NCBI GenBank assembly: GCA_017654935.2 | Contig: CM065695.1 | Coordinates: 37,738,669-37,802,668 of the forward strand | Reading direction: 5' to 3' | Origin: Phymorhynchus buccinoides | Lineage: Eukaryota > Mollusca > Gastropoda > Neogastropoda > Raphitomidae | Length of the DNA stretch: 64,000 bases | Part shown: piece after piece, positions 43,121 to 56,700 of the stretch | Layout of the letters: each line of letters begins with the position of its first letter | How positions within the stretch are numbered: position 1 is the first letter of the stretch | Program-made: the position numbers and the translations under genes | Notes under the pieces: generated by a model | Databases searched by the model: none | Seen by the model: only the letters and a program-made list of their open reading frames with translations | What the model was told of the DNA's origin: nothing

Positions 43121-43980
43121 GATTAGGATTAGGATTTAGGGACTCAAAACATAGCCGTAAGGCTTTCCTGTCCCATCTTTTATTTTATTTAGTTGTTTGT
43201 CTCGGTCTGTCGCACACTCAGTTTTTATTAATATTATTCATCGTAATCATACATAACTGCCTTATAGTCATTCCATTCGTCAAGAAGGTTTTTAAAATGT
43301 TAGTATTCTGTGCTCTTTTCATGTTAGGTGGTAATTTATTCCACACAGGTGCAACTCTGTTAGTAAAATAAAATTTTCTATTATTAGTCCTGCAATGTTG
43401 AATAAATATTTTGTTTTGTCAAAATCTGATATTGTGAATAAGTCATGTACATTTAGGTCATCTACACTATTAAATATTTTATAAGTTTGAATTAGGTCAC
43501 CCCTAATTCTCCTTGCCTTTAATGTAGGTAAATTTAATTCTTTCAACCTGTCTGAATAAGAAACATTTTGAAGACCTTGTACTAACTTAGTTGCTCGTCT
43601 CTGTAATTTTTCTATCAAAGCTGACTGTCTCTTTAAACCTGGATACCAAATACAATTTCCATATTCTAAATGAGGTCTTACTAAACCTTTGTACAAGCAT
43701 AAAAAAGTGTCCTTGTCCAAGAAAGAAAACGTTCGTTTAATTATACCAATTTTCTGATTAGCTTTACTTACAGCACTGTGAATGTGTTCATCAAATTTCA
43801 GTTTATCATCAAATATTACTCCCAAGTCCTTTTCCTCAGAGCATTTCATAATAACGTTTTCTACACCATTGTTATGCATTTTGTAGTCTGTGCGTCGATT
43901 ACTTTTTCCCAAATGCATGATTTTACATTTTGAAGCATTAAAAAACATTTCTTCAAAACGTTTATAAAACATGATCCCTA
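43121..43980 (-). pseudogene. LINE RT C-terminal half with 3' end, minus strand
   Basis: [66 protein letters not shown] and RIRGDLIQTYKIFNSVDDL are in one frame (to about 43400), followed by a 3' end with AAAGCCTTACGGCT and a (GGATTA)-like tail read on the minus strand. A 5'-truncated copy of the same general LINE type as 16.6 kb. Confidence 0.85.
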
Positions 43981-44129
43981 CAAAACCACTTTTAATCAAT
44001 AACACTTTGTGTACATATCACACACTCACACCCCCCATCTAACCCTTCTTATTAAGAATATTTGCATAGGATTGTGCAGACACTGTTTGCCATGAATCCG
44101 TTTTTGATTCTTTAAGCTAATAATAAAAG

Positions 44130-44365
44130 CAACAACAAATAGAAATAATAATAATAATGAAAATTTATATAGCACCCATCCTACTATGTAGGCTACAGGG
44201 CGCTTTACACAGAATTGAAATGGAATAAAACATGAAACAAAAATCCAATAACATGAGCAAACAAAACAATACTGGTCAGACTTCGTTTGGCCGGTAAAAA
44301 TCCACATAACAATCAGCAACAACAACTGCTGTGACTACTACTACTACTACTACTACTACTTATAA
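44130..44365 (+). repeat. AAT/ACT microsatellites with GGCGCTTTACACAG motif
   Basis: (AAT)n at 44143-44160, then TATATAGCACCC...GGGCGCTTTACACAG, and (ACT)n at 44336-44362. The same microsatellite-plus-GCGC-motif pairing occurs near 8.0, 10.1 and 27.25 kb. Confidence 0.55.
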
Positions 44366-45984
44366 TAGGCCTAATACACGTATGCATTGTCACACAATTC
44401 GCAAGCATGAAATAACAGTACATATTCACAACATACACACATAAACAACACACACAACCAGCGCACACACACACACACATTACAGACAGTGCACATAATC
44501 ACATAGGATTGCATGCATGCTACTGATCCGACAAAAACAACAAACAAATGAGCAATCAAGAAGCCAGAACATTCTGCATTCAGGGCTCAAAGAAACACAT
44601 CAAGCATCAGTCTTTATCCGTTAAAAACTCATAACAACTTTTGGAGTAAAATACTCCCAAACTTTCCCCCAGTTTTATTACATGACTTTGAGGAAACCCT
44701 TAACTCATTCAAGTCGTTCCGGCCATATATGTCCGGAAATAATAGATAACTGTCAATTTGATGCACTTGCTTCAAGGGAAGTAAATCTGTGTGCACACCA
44801 TACCTTGGTCACTTCTAAACTCACTTCGCTCCCTTAGACTACAATTTTGCCTCTGACCTTGCTTCTGTAGTGGTTTGTTGTGGGGAAACCAATCGGTGTG
44901 GAGAGTTTTTCAATATAAAGTCTATATATAAAAAAAAGTCTGATCTACCACTTCCCTATGTCTAAACCTGAAGTAAAAACCTGTAATCTTCTTTCATTTC
45001 TCCTTTTGTTTATGTATGTTTTGTTTGAGTGTATGACTGGAGTGATTTGTGAGGTTTTTTTTAATAATTCAAAATCGTTGCGATGCGAATGAGTTGAAGG
45101 CAATCATAACTAAGCAAATCATTTGAATCGTGATCTTAAATCAATAGTTGTGCTGTCTCAACAATCGCTGTAATATGGCATTTGCCGCATGCCGACGACC
45201 TTGAATTTTACTAAGTTGAATTAGAAAGGTCAGCGTAAATCGGGCAGAACGAGCGCGGGGAAATTAGTAGTATAAAAAATGAATACTCGTGGCAAACGCC
45301 CTACTGCTCTTGATTGCGGGATCTTTGTGCTCACAATGAAAATTATTGCAATGTACAACCATCGACAATCTAGATTGACAATCACACAAAGGAATGTTGT
45401 AAGAAAGACCTGGGGTTTTGTTCAAACGAATGCCCATGATAACAAAACAAAACAATTCTCCAACCAAATCCATAGCCTTGGTGACCAAACCTTTACCTCC
45501 ATTTTCTCAACAGCTACAAGTTGATTTCCTCCAAGGGAAATTTAGGGAGGAATAGTGAGTGTATGTGTGTATGCTTGTGTGCATGCATGCATGAGTGAGA
45601 AAGTGTGTGTGTGTCTGGGTGCCTCTGGGTGTATGTGTGTCTGTGTACAGGTGGAGAGGGAATGGTACGGTGATGGAGAGCAATGGGGGGGGGGGGGGGG
45701 GGGGAGGCAAGTTTAAGACAGTAGGATGAGGGGGAGGGAGACATTAAACACTGAAGACATAGGTGGAGTTACAATATCAGAGTTTAAACATCTACACAAG
45801 AGGAGCTGCTGCCCCTGTCTTCTTTCAAAACTGAAAAAAAAGAATAGAACCAAAAAATACGATAAAATCAAAGCAGCAACAACAAATGCTAAAGATTATG
45901 AATACAATGCAATCATTGACTCTAGCTTCTTCATAGCAATATCAACATGAACTAAATTAAAATAAAAAGAAGGATAATTGCTTT
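44366..45984 (+). other. Intergenic, unassigned
   Basis: Short CA tracts near 44465 and a G-run at 45685-45703 stand in otherwise unrecognised sequence. A frame at 45279-45524 (81 codons) has no recognisable domain and is not called. Confidence 0.4.
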
Positions 45985-46145
45985 GCCTTTGTACCCTGGC
46001 TTGAAGACTCCAGGGATCATCCGTACAGCTGATGCACTTGAACACTATGGTACAAATGCACCAGCTAGGGATGAGAACGTTACGTATGTGACCGTTTTTT
46101 ATTACCCCACCACATGGGCAGCCACACTCCGACTTCAGAGGATAA
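45985..46145 (-). mobile_element. Gastropod-type SINE, copy 2
   Basis: Minus strand CTGAAGTCGGAGTGTGGCTG, CCATGTGGTGGGGTAATAAA, then CCCTGGAGTCTTCAAGCCAG. A close relative of 58549-58707. Confidence 0.7.
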
Positions 46146-46854
46146 TAATACAACAGACAAAAACAGAAAATCTGCTAAATGGTTTGGTTATAATAACAAA
46201 TATCAAAGCTATACATTTATCTTAATAAAAGTATCATGGCAAATCTTCAACAAATCATCTGTTACAATGAAGAGCAAAACAAAAAAGAAACAAGAAATGC
46301 TTTTAACACAAAAGACACTATTTAAATTTCAGTCGCACAATATACAGTATAAAAAGACAGTTTTTCACTGAACCACATACTAAATATTGCTGTGCGGAAA
46401 TTATACTGATACAGTGTCGTATCTTACAGGAGGGTTCATCATGGCGACCAACTGACGCTGCCACTTACATCGACAGTAGAAGAAGAAGAAGAAGTAAGAC
46501 TTCTCTTCACGAAAAGAAAAAACCTCAATATTTCAGTCATTTTAGGTCAAATTATGTCATTCTTGTTAGTATGGCGTCAACATTGATGTTTTATCTTTGA
46601 AAATTGATTTTTCACAGTTTTTTAGATGATGCATCTTGCCTTGACCAACTGGCAGGTCCAACACATCGAAGTTGACAATTTTCAGTTATGATAGTGTCAT
46701 TTCCTGGCGACGATATACAAAACATGAAATACAAGTGAGAACACACACAGCGAAAATCATGAAAGTATTTGGTTATTTTTAAGTGAAACAAACACACACA
46801 CATTTGGACACTAAACTCCTCTTTATACAACTTAAATCCTGCGCCAATCTGCTT

Positions 46855-47042
46855 TCAACAAGTGTAGCTGGATTTGTCGGCCTTGGCCCCGTTACTACTA
46901 ACGTCGGCAATTAGCGCCTGTGACAGCGTCAAGCCGAAGATGAAGGCGCCTAAGACGATGAAGACGCAGGAGAAGTACAGGAGAAACTTCCGTATCCGTG
47001 ACTCCCAGGTGCTGTCCACCATCAGCTTGAGGAGACACATGC
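46855..47042 (-). CDS. SLC38A7: SLC38A7-like exon G (last)
   Basis: Acceptor GTGTTTCAG, 188 nt to TGA. It encodes MCLLKLMVDSTWESRIRKFL, then CVFIVLGAFIFGLTLSQALI and a short polar tail NGAKADKSSYTC. Confidence 0.92.
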
Positions 47043-50000
47043 CTGAAACACGGGAGAACAACAGGTGAGGAGAAAAAGAAGACAGGAGAAGAGGGGGAAA
47101 CAAAACAGCTGTATGAATGTCTTGTCTTTTGAATTGCTCAGTAAAACAAACTTAACCCAATTTGTTAAGCCCTCGACTGCCAAAAAAATTAAAGAAACTT
47201 TCATTGTACAAATCATGCCATGAAAAAGACAACTGATAGAGCCAGTCTGGCAAAATGGTCTGGGGATATAACTCTCTTGATTGTGTTATAGAGTAAAAGC
47301 CAGCATATCGGAGTTATTCCTCTTCATCTGATGACATCATCAGTGATGTCATCAATTCAGTACATGATACGTTATATGGCAGTCAAGGGGTTAACAACGT
47401 TATATATTTATCACATCAGAAGTGATTTCATGTGTACACTAAGCGCACATACACACAACTACATGCTTCGATAAGGAAATCCTGAGAATAAGTAAAAGAA
47501 AAGGACAAAATTAAGCGCAAGCGTTTACCCACAGAAACATGTCCGCTTATTTTTCCTTCTTTCTTTTACTTATTTATGATGTTTCCGTACGAAAACATTT
47601 AAATGTGTGTATGTGCACTCGAGCTGCAGAATTAAACATTACAATGGCACTACGCTTTTTGGGGGCAATTTTTGTTTCTCAGGATCTAATTAAAAATATC
47701 TACATGAACTTTTGCACACTGATACAGAACATGACCCTGACCATATATGCCAAATTTGAAGACTCGGTGTGGAGGCACTATGAAAGTATGGAGTCCACCT
47801 AAAAACATTCACACAAAATCTTAGCCCCTCAACAGCGCTGGATTCAAGTACTGCATGGTGATGCTGATCGTTTGTCCACTTTCCTAAGACATCAAAGAGT
47901 GCAATAAGCATAAAACTAGCATGTCTGAGTTGTCAACTTGCATTCTTTGTCTCATCAAACAACAGTAAAAAATATTCACAGGATCTCGCTTGAGACAAAG
48001 AACACGAGTTGGCAACTCAGATATGCTCATTTTATGCTTATTGCACTTTCACTTTCATTTTCTTAATCTATTTTCTTCTGCTTTCACTGTTATTAATGAA
48101 CTGGGTAGTTGTTTTACCTGGAAAGATGAAGATAAATATTGCGGCAAAGGCACCCAGCACTTGTATAACCACACCAATGTTGGGAATGAAGATGGCCAGC
48201 ACCAAGGTCATGGCGAACCAGACGGTAGACACTATGATCCTCCGCTGCGTCTCCTTCCGCAGAACATCTTCTTCCGACATCTTCCAAAAGGCAATCCACA
48301 GGCAGTCGAAAGCCGCCCTGGTTTGGAAATCATACTAAAATGATGGGGGGAAGTTTGTTTTAAGAATTTTCAAGAAACACATTGTATATTTCTTTATGAC
48401 ACTCTCTTCCCTCCCCCCTCTCTCTTGTAAATAAAAATATATAAATGAAACCTTTTTTCTGTAAATGTTTGAGTATTTCCCTTCCTAAGAAATGTGAATA
48501 CAGCCCACAGAAAATAGCACATTACCACAACAATGACGATCTCGTTTCCCACACACAGTCAGACAACAGACTTACACACACACACAAATCACACACACAC
48601 AGAGATGCATCATGCTGAAAGATAGACAACAGACTTACTTACAGTCAGACAACAGACTTACACACGCACATGCACACACCACACACAGAGATGCATCATG
48701 CTGAAAGTTATGCGTCTAGCTAAGCAATAGGCCCAGCATGTCCGTCTTCGGGTTTGGGGAAAAATCTTTGCAACCATTTCTAAAACAAAGGCCGGAGAAT
48801 GGACCAGTCAGGCAAAAAGATAGTAGATGACAGTAAGCAAAGGGAAAAGGCAGAGTCAATGAGAGCGACAGATTAGATTGAGGAAGTTGTAAGCATTGAA
48901 CTTCCAGAAGGTGGAGGAACTATTTGTATGAAAGATCCTCCCCCCCCCCCAGTATCCCCATGAGGGAGGCGGGGGGGGGGGGGGGGGGATAGGTTTCAAC
49001 AAACACACACTCAGATACACACACACACACCTTCCACAGAAAAGCAGGATGGGGTAGGTGGTGTAGGTCTTGACAGCGATGAGAATCACAGCGATGAGTG
49101 TGGGTATGTCCGGCTCAAAGGACAGCAGGATGTCGCTGGTGATGCGGTCACCAAAGGTCAGGTAACCCAGCGCCGCGGTCACCGTGTAGGTCAGCACGCA
49201 CAGAACCATGGCCAGGGACACCGTCTTGGAGAATTCCTTCAGGTTTCTGTTCTCCAGGCAGGAGTAGATGGGAATGATGCTGACGTGGCACTGTAATAAA
49301 AGAAAGAATCTTCAATATTAGAATCAATTTTGAAGCATGTATGTGCCTCTGAGTCTGACCGTTCAAAACTGTCATCTGATGCACCGGATCTTAGACCATA
49401 ATTTTATCCGACAGATAGGTTTTCAAACAAATCCTTTTTGTATTATAAAGTGGACCCCTCTAAAACATCTAGATGATCCCCTAAAACCCCCACACAAAAA
49501 CCAGACATATTTCACACGCTGATTCTGACCCTCTGATTTCAAAAATAGAAATAGCACTGAATATACCGCTTTTTTTACACATATTGTGAGGTTAGAAAAA
49601 AAAGATAACAGGAAGATGATAACATATTACAAAAAATAGTTGTGTTATGGCAGGACAAACAGAGAACCATGGAGGAAGACATTGCCTTGGAGAATTCTTT
49701 CAAGTATCTGTTCTCCAGGCAGGAGTAGATGGGAATGATACTGACGTGGCACTGTGAGATTGGATTATGATAAGACGAGGAGTTATTGGAAAAATAGTTG
49801 CCATATTTTTCGGACTATAAGGTGTGCCTTAATATAAGCCCCCCCCCCCCCCCCCCCCCCCTTTGTTTTCACAAAATTCAAATCATGTTATTATTCTTTC
49901 TTTTAAACATGTTATAACTTTAAGGTGCAGGGGCTTCAGTCAGGGGGGAAAAGTATGGATTTACAGTCCGTAAAAGACAGTATGTCTTATGATAGAACAA

Positions 50001-50920
50001 ACAGAGAACTGTCTCGGAGAATTCTGTCAAGTTTCTGTTCTCCAGGGAAGAGTAGATGGGAATGATACTGTCTATGATAAAATGATGAGTCATTGGAAAA
50101 ACAAGTTATGTCTTATGGCAGGACAAACAGAGCTCCATGGTGGAAATCACTGCCTTAGGGAGAATTATGTCAAGTTTCTGTTCTAAAGAAACATAGGAAT
50201 GATGCTGGCATGACACTGTCAGAAAAGAATGAATCTTTGATAAACCATCTTTTCACACAGATTGTGAGATAAATGTAAGAAAAGATAACAATAAGAGTAT
50301 GACTGTGATTCATAAAATGTTTTTTTTTTTTTTACTTAGATACTTTTAAAGTTCTGATTTGTGATGTAAACAAAAATGTGCATTTCACTAAGCCAGAATC
50401 ATTTGCAGAACCAATACTTGTTCCCCATTTTATTTTTTAAGCAGACATACAAAAACTAATGTGCATATTATAATCAGACGGACATCATTAGTTAAAGTCT
50501 AAGTTTTGTATAACTGATCCATCAAACATTGTGACATTCAAAATGCGCATTTTAGCCAAACAGACACATCTAGTGTTTTGGATTTTCATACTTATATGAG
50601 TGGCACAGTATGACAAACAAAATACTAGAATGCATTTAACTCAGATTGTTTTCCATACCTGGTAAGCGAAGCATATATCAGGCACAACCAGAAACACATC
50701 AATCCAACTGTCCGGTCTGAAACACATCAACAATCACCACAGTGAAAACTATTTCAAACAAACAAAATTGTGAAGTCAAAAAGTTTTAGAAACTTGCACG
50801 TATAATACCTAAAGCCTGCATGAGGCTTTATACTGAAAATTATCATCCTGATTGTTGCTAGGTGGCGCTTGCACGTAGGCCCTAAAGCCTGCTCTCTCAT
50901 CCTGCCCTCTCTCTCTCTCT

Positions 50921-51003
<83 letters not shown>

Positions 51004-53695
51004 TCTCTCTCTCTTTCCCTCCTTCTCCCTCTCTCTGTCTCTCTCTCCTTCCTTCTCTGTCTCTCTCTCTCTCCTCTCTCCCTCCTTCCTTATCTCTCTC
51101 CTCCCTCCTCTCCATCTCTCCCTCCATCCTTCTCTCTCTCTGTCCCTCTATCTCCCTCCCCCTCTCTCTCTGTCTCTCTCCCTCCTTCTCTCTCACTCTA
51201 TCTCTGTCCTTCTCTCTGTCCTTCCTTCTCTCTCTCCTTCTCTCTCACTCTCTCTCTCTTCTCTCTCTCTCTCTCTCTCTCTCAAGTGAACAGAGGGCCT
51301 CACATGAAAGCGCCACCTACATAAAATTATCGCCCTTGGGCAATGCGAAGAAGCAGTATAAAGCCTCATTAAAATTTGACAACAGTCAAATCACCCAAGG
51401 GACAATATAGAAGTGACAACAATAATAAAAGGAAATTTTACAAACAAATTTCATAATGTAAGAAATAAAATTATAAATAGCAATCTCTTCACAACCAAGC
51501 CCGCAAATTCCTATGTCAAAGCCAACAGTATACAGATGTTGTGAGGCTCTCAGGGCAGGACCTCACTCACAGTGACTCTGCAACAAAACTAATATTGCCG
51601 CCAGTATGAGGCTTAGTAGGTGGTGGTCTGCGCATGTTAAGATCAGAACAGGTTCCACTGAACTCCACTAAAGTCGTTGTTTTGTTGCTTTCGTTCCCCA
51701 GCTTAAAACTCTGGGGGCACACCCAGTGCCATGTGAACATTTCGCAAGGCCTTGGGTGGGAAGATTACGTGTATGGCTGCTTTTAAAGGGCCCCGCCACA
51801 TGGGCGGCCATACTCTGACTTCAGGGGACCTCCACTAAAGTGACTCAGCAGCAGAGCAGGGTCTCCTCCAGTATTTTGCCTCTGAACAACTGGATGTTGG
51901 TAGCTTCGTACAAACTGTCAGTGTCACTGCTTTGATCAGACAAAACTGTGTGTAGCTTCTTTCGTTTGGACTTGAAATGAGTGGACTGGGGATAGTACCC
52001 ATGGGTGAAAGTAAAACATTCTCTCAATCCTGAAATAGCACAGTTCAATCTTCTCTGAATCTTCCCATTCCTGAAGTGGTGATTGCATTAAAAATATTTT
52101 CCAATGTGTGTGTGTCTGTGTATACAGGATGGGTGGGAGTGGTGTTAGAATTGCATGTCTATCATCTAATTCTAATCTGTCATCAATGCTGGCAGAAATG
52201 TGCAATTTTATAAGACCAGATGGTGGACAAGATGGCCAATCCTGAAGACTCTTTCTATCAGCTTTTCTAATTCTGATTTCAGGAACACTCATTGGGGCAG
52301 TGAACGGATGCCTCGTGCCTCCATACGGGGAGCTGGATGACCCCGCCCCCTCCACAAGTCTCTCCCCGCGGGGATACTGGGGGGGTGTCTTTCGTAAAAA
52401 TAGTTCCCCCACCTTCTTGAAGTTCTATGCTTGTAGCTTCCTCTAATCTGTCACTCTATTTGATTCTGCCTTTTCCCTTTGCTTTCTTTCATCTACTATT
52501 TTTCTGAGTTATTGGCCCATTCTCCTGCCTTTAAAAATCTTCTAAATAACTTTTCTCCTTTGAACTCCTCCGAAATCTGAAAATGTCAGCTGTACGTAGC
52601 AGAGAGACCAGTGAAAACTGAAAACCGGACACATAATGTACCTTACCCCAGGGCTCCCAGGAACCCCCATTTGGGGGTCTATGAAGTACTAAAATTCTAA
52701 AGGACCCATAAAAGAATGTACAGAGGTCCCAGGGATGCACTAGAAACATTCTTTTTAGCATTTGCAATGCCACTGGGACCCTTTATCCCGCCTCAAGGAC
52801 CTTCTACACTGTAAATGACGGAGTCCCTGGGACCCCTTGTTTTGCGGGATGATTGGGAGCCCTGTTACCCATTATGGCCATATGGCCTGGGAACGCAGAA
52901 GAAGAAGAAGAAGACAAAGAAGAAGGATCACTCATGAACTACCTTCACCCATGTAAATACCGCTAGATGGCCCCAAAGTTGGGACAGCAAACAAACAAAG
53001 AAACAAACAAAATCAGTGAACACACTCACCGCACTTTGATTGGCCCAGGTGCAGGGTGCGGCAGGAAGTACTTGACGGTCACGAGCCCCACAACATAGAG
53101 AATGCCGATGACACCGACGAAGCTGGCGTACTTGAGGAAGTCGATGCGACTGGGGAAGATCATGGGGAGGATAAAGAGGCAGGAGGTGACGATGATGGTG
53201 AAGGTGCGACTCATGTAGAAGGGGCTCTCGTCGCAGTACTTTGACTTGGCCACAAACAGGAAAACTGTGCGGAATGACAGAAAAAAGAAGAAGAAATAGT
53301 ACATAAGACAGACAAGGGTCAGAATGAGAAAGAAGACAGAATTTATGTTCAAAGTGAAAATGTATGGACTTGCGAGAGAGGAAGAGAAACAGAAAAGAGA
53401 CCAAGAGAGAAACAGATGGACAGAGACAGACTGATAGAGGGAGAGAGAGAAAAAGACACACACAGAGACAGAGATGGAGAGAGCGAGAGAATACACTCAA
53501 TTCATATATAGAAGGAGCTTGTATTCACATTTGCATGGGTGCTTCTGGGAAATAAAAAAAAATCCTGCAAGGGAGCGGCCCTGGCGGAGTGCAGGGGCAG
53601 TGCACACACACACACAGAGACTTTAACCTACACTCCTCCCACTGGTCCCCAATGATGATGAGGAAAGTGATGCAGGTGCAGAAGCACACACATTC

Positions 53696-53781
<86 letters not shown>

Positions 53782-56700
53782 CATACTTTAATCTACACTC
53801 CTCCCACTGGTCCCCAATGATGACGAGGAAAGTGATACAGGCGCCGAAGCACACACATTCAACACACCTCACATACACACACACAAACAAACACAGACAT
53901 TAACCTACACTCCTCCCACTGGTCCCCAATGATGATGAGGAAAGTGATGCAGGTGCCGAAGCAGTACAGCAGGATGGAGAGGGCGCAGCAGTTCTGGGCC
54001 TTGGTCCCACACACCGAGGACACCGTATCCTGGTAGGTGGCGCTGCCCTTCCTGTCCGACGAGTAGCCCAGCGTGAAGATGGCCACCACAATGAACACCA
54101 GGAACACCTGAAGGACAGGTTCACACATGAACACAACGTTTACAGTGTGAAAGATGGCCACCACAATGAACACCAGGAACACCTAAGGGACAGGTTCACA
54201 CATGAACACAACGCTTACAGTGTGAAAGATGGCCACCACAATGAACACCAGGAACACCTGAGGGACAGGTTCACACATGAACACAACGCTTACAGTGTGA
54301 AAGATGGCCACCACAATGAACACCAGGAACATGTTCACACATAAACACAACGCTTACAGTGTGAAAGATGGCCACCACAATGAACACCAGGAACACGTTC
54401 ACACATAAACACAACGCTTACAGTGTGAAAGATGGCCACAACAATGAACACCTGGAACACCTAAGGGACAGGTTCACACATGAACACAATGCTTACAGTG
54501 TGAAAGATGGCCACAACAATGAACACCAGGAACACCTGAGGGACAGGTTCACACATGAACACAACGCTTACAGTGTGAAAGATGGCCACCACAATGAACA
54601 CCAGGAACACCTAAGGGACAGGTTCACACATGAACACAATGCTTACAGTGTGAAAGATGGCCACCACAATGAACACCAGGAACACCTGAGGGACAGGTTC
54701 ACACATGAACACAATGCTTACAGTGTGAAAGATGGCCACCACAATGAACACCAGGAACACCTAAGGGACAGGTTCACACATGAACACAATGCTTACAGTG
54801 TGAAAGATGGCCACCACAATGAACACCAGGAACACCTGAGGGACAGGTTCACACATGAACACAACGCTTACAGTGTGAAAGATGGCCACCACAATGAACA
54901 CCAGGAACACCTGAGGGACAGGTTCACACATGAACACAACGCTTACAGTGTGAAAGATGGCCACCACAATGAACACCAGGAACACCTGAGGGACAGGTTC
55001 ACACATGAACACAACGCTTACAGTGTGAAAGATGGCCACCACAATGAACACCAGGAACACCTGAGGGACAGGTTCACACATAAACACAACGCTTACAGTG
55101 TGAAAGATGGCCACAACAATGAACACCAGGAACACCTGAGGGACAGGTTCACACATGAACACAACGCTTACAGTGTGAAAGATGGCCACAACAATGAACA
55201 CCAGGAACACCTGAGGGACAGGTTCACACATGAACACAACGCTTACAGTGTGAAAGATGGCCACCACAATGAACACCAGGAACACCTGAGGGACAGGTTC
55301 ACACATGAACACAACGCTTACAGCATGAAAGATGGCCACCACAATGAACACCAGGAACACCTAAGGGACAGGTTCACACATAAACACAACGCTTACAGTG
55401 TGAAAGATGGCCACCACAATGAACACCAGGAACACCTGAGGGACAGGTTCACACATGAACACAACGCTTACAGTGTGAAAGATGGCCACAACAATGAACA
55501 CCAGGAACACCTAAGGGACAGGTTCACACATGAACACAACGCTTACAGTGTGAAAGATGGCCACAACAATGAACACCAGGAACACCTAAGGGACAGGTTC
55601 ACACATGAACACAACGCTTACAGTGTGAAAGATGGCCACAACAATGAACACCAGGAACACCTAAGGGACAGGTTCACACATGAACACAACGCTTACAGTG
55701 TGAAAGATGGCCACAACAATGAACACCAGGAACACCTGAGGGACAGGTTCACACATGAACACAACGCTTACAGTGTGAAAGATGGCCACAACAATGAACA
55801 CCAGGAACACCTGAGGGACAGGTTCACACATGAACACAACGCTTACAGTGTGAAAGATGGCCACCACAATGAACACCAGGAACACCTAAGGGACAGGTTC
55901 ACACATGAACACAACGCTGACAGTGTGAAAGATGGCCACAACAATGAACACCAGGAACACCTAAGGGACAGGTTCACACATGAACACAACGCTTACAGTG
56001 TGAAAGATGGCCACCACAATGAACACCAGGAACACGTTCACACATAAACACAACGCTTACAGTGTGAAAGATGGCCACAACAATGAACACCAGGAACACC
56101 TAAGGGACAGGTTCACACATGAACACAATGCTTACAGTGTGAAAGATGGCCACCACAATGAACACCAGGAACACCTGAGGGACAGGTTCACACATGAACA
56201 CAACGCTTACAGCATGAAAGATGGCCACCACAATGAACACCAGGAACACCTGAGGGACAGGTTCACACATGAACACAACGCTTACAGTGTGAAAGATGGC
56301 CACAACAATGAACACCAGGAACACCTGAGGGACAGGTTCACACATGAACACAACGCTTACAGTGTGAAAGATGGCCACAACAATGAACACCAGGAACACC
56401 TGAGGGACAGGTTCACACATGAACACAACGCTTACAGTGTGAAAGATGGCCACAACAATGAACACCAGGAACACCTGAGGGACAGGTTCACACATGAACA
56501 CAACGCTTACAGCATGAAAGATGGCCACCACAATGAACACCAGGAACACCTGAGGGACAGGTTCACACATGAACACAACGCTTACAGTGTGAAAGATGGC
56601 CACAACAATGAACACCAGGAACACCTACAAGGGACAGGTTCACACATGAACACAACGCTTACAGCATGAAAGATGGCCACCACAATGAACACCAGGAACA

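Noticed and set aside
43319..44005. Protein-coding gene of 228 codons on the minus strand
   Set aside because: It contains RT C-terminal motifs (GLVRPHLEYGNCIWYPGL) and a LINE 3' end. The first part, up to the Met, is not LINE-like and is short, so it is treated as a 5'-truncated LINE.
45279..45524. 81-codon frame as a small gene
   Set aside because: There is no recognisable domain or supporting context, and the length is within chance expectation for this many frames.
54368..56047. 559-codon frame with a charged 25-residue repeat (KDGHHNEHQEHLRDRFTHEH...)
   Set aside because: It is the antisense of the exon B edge array with a 75-bp period. No promoter, splice context or non-repeat sequence supports it as a gene.
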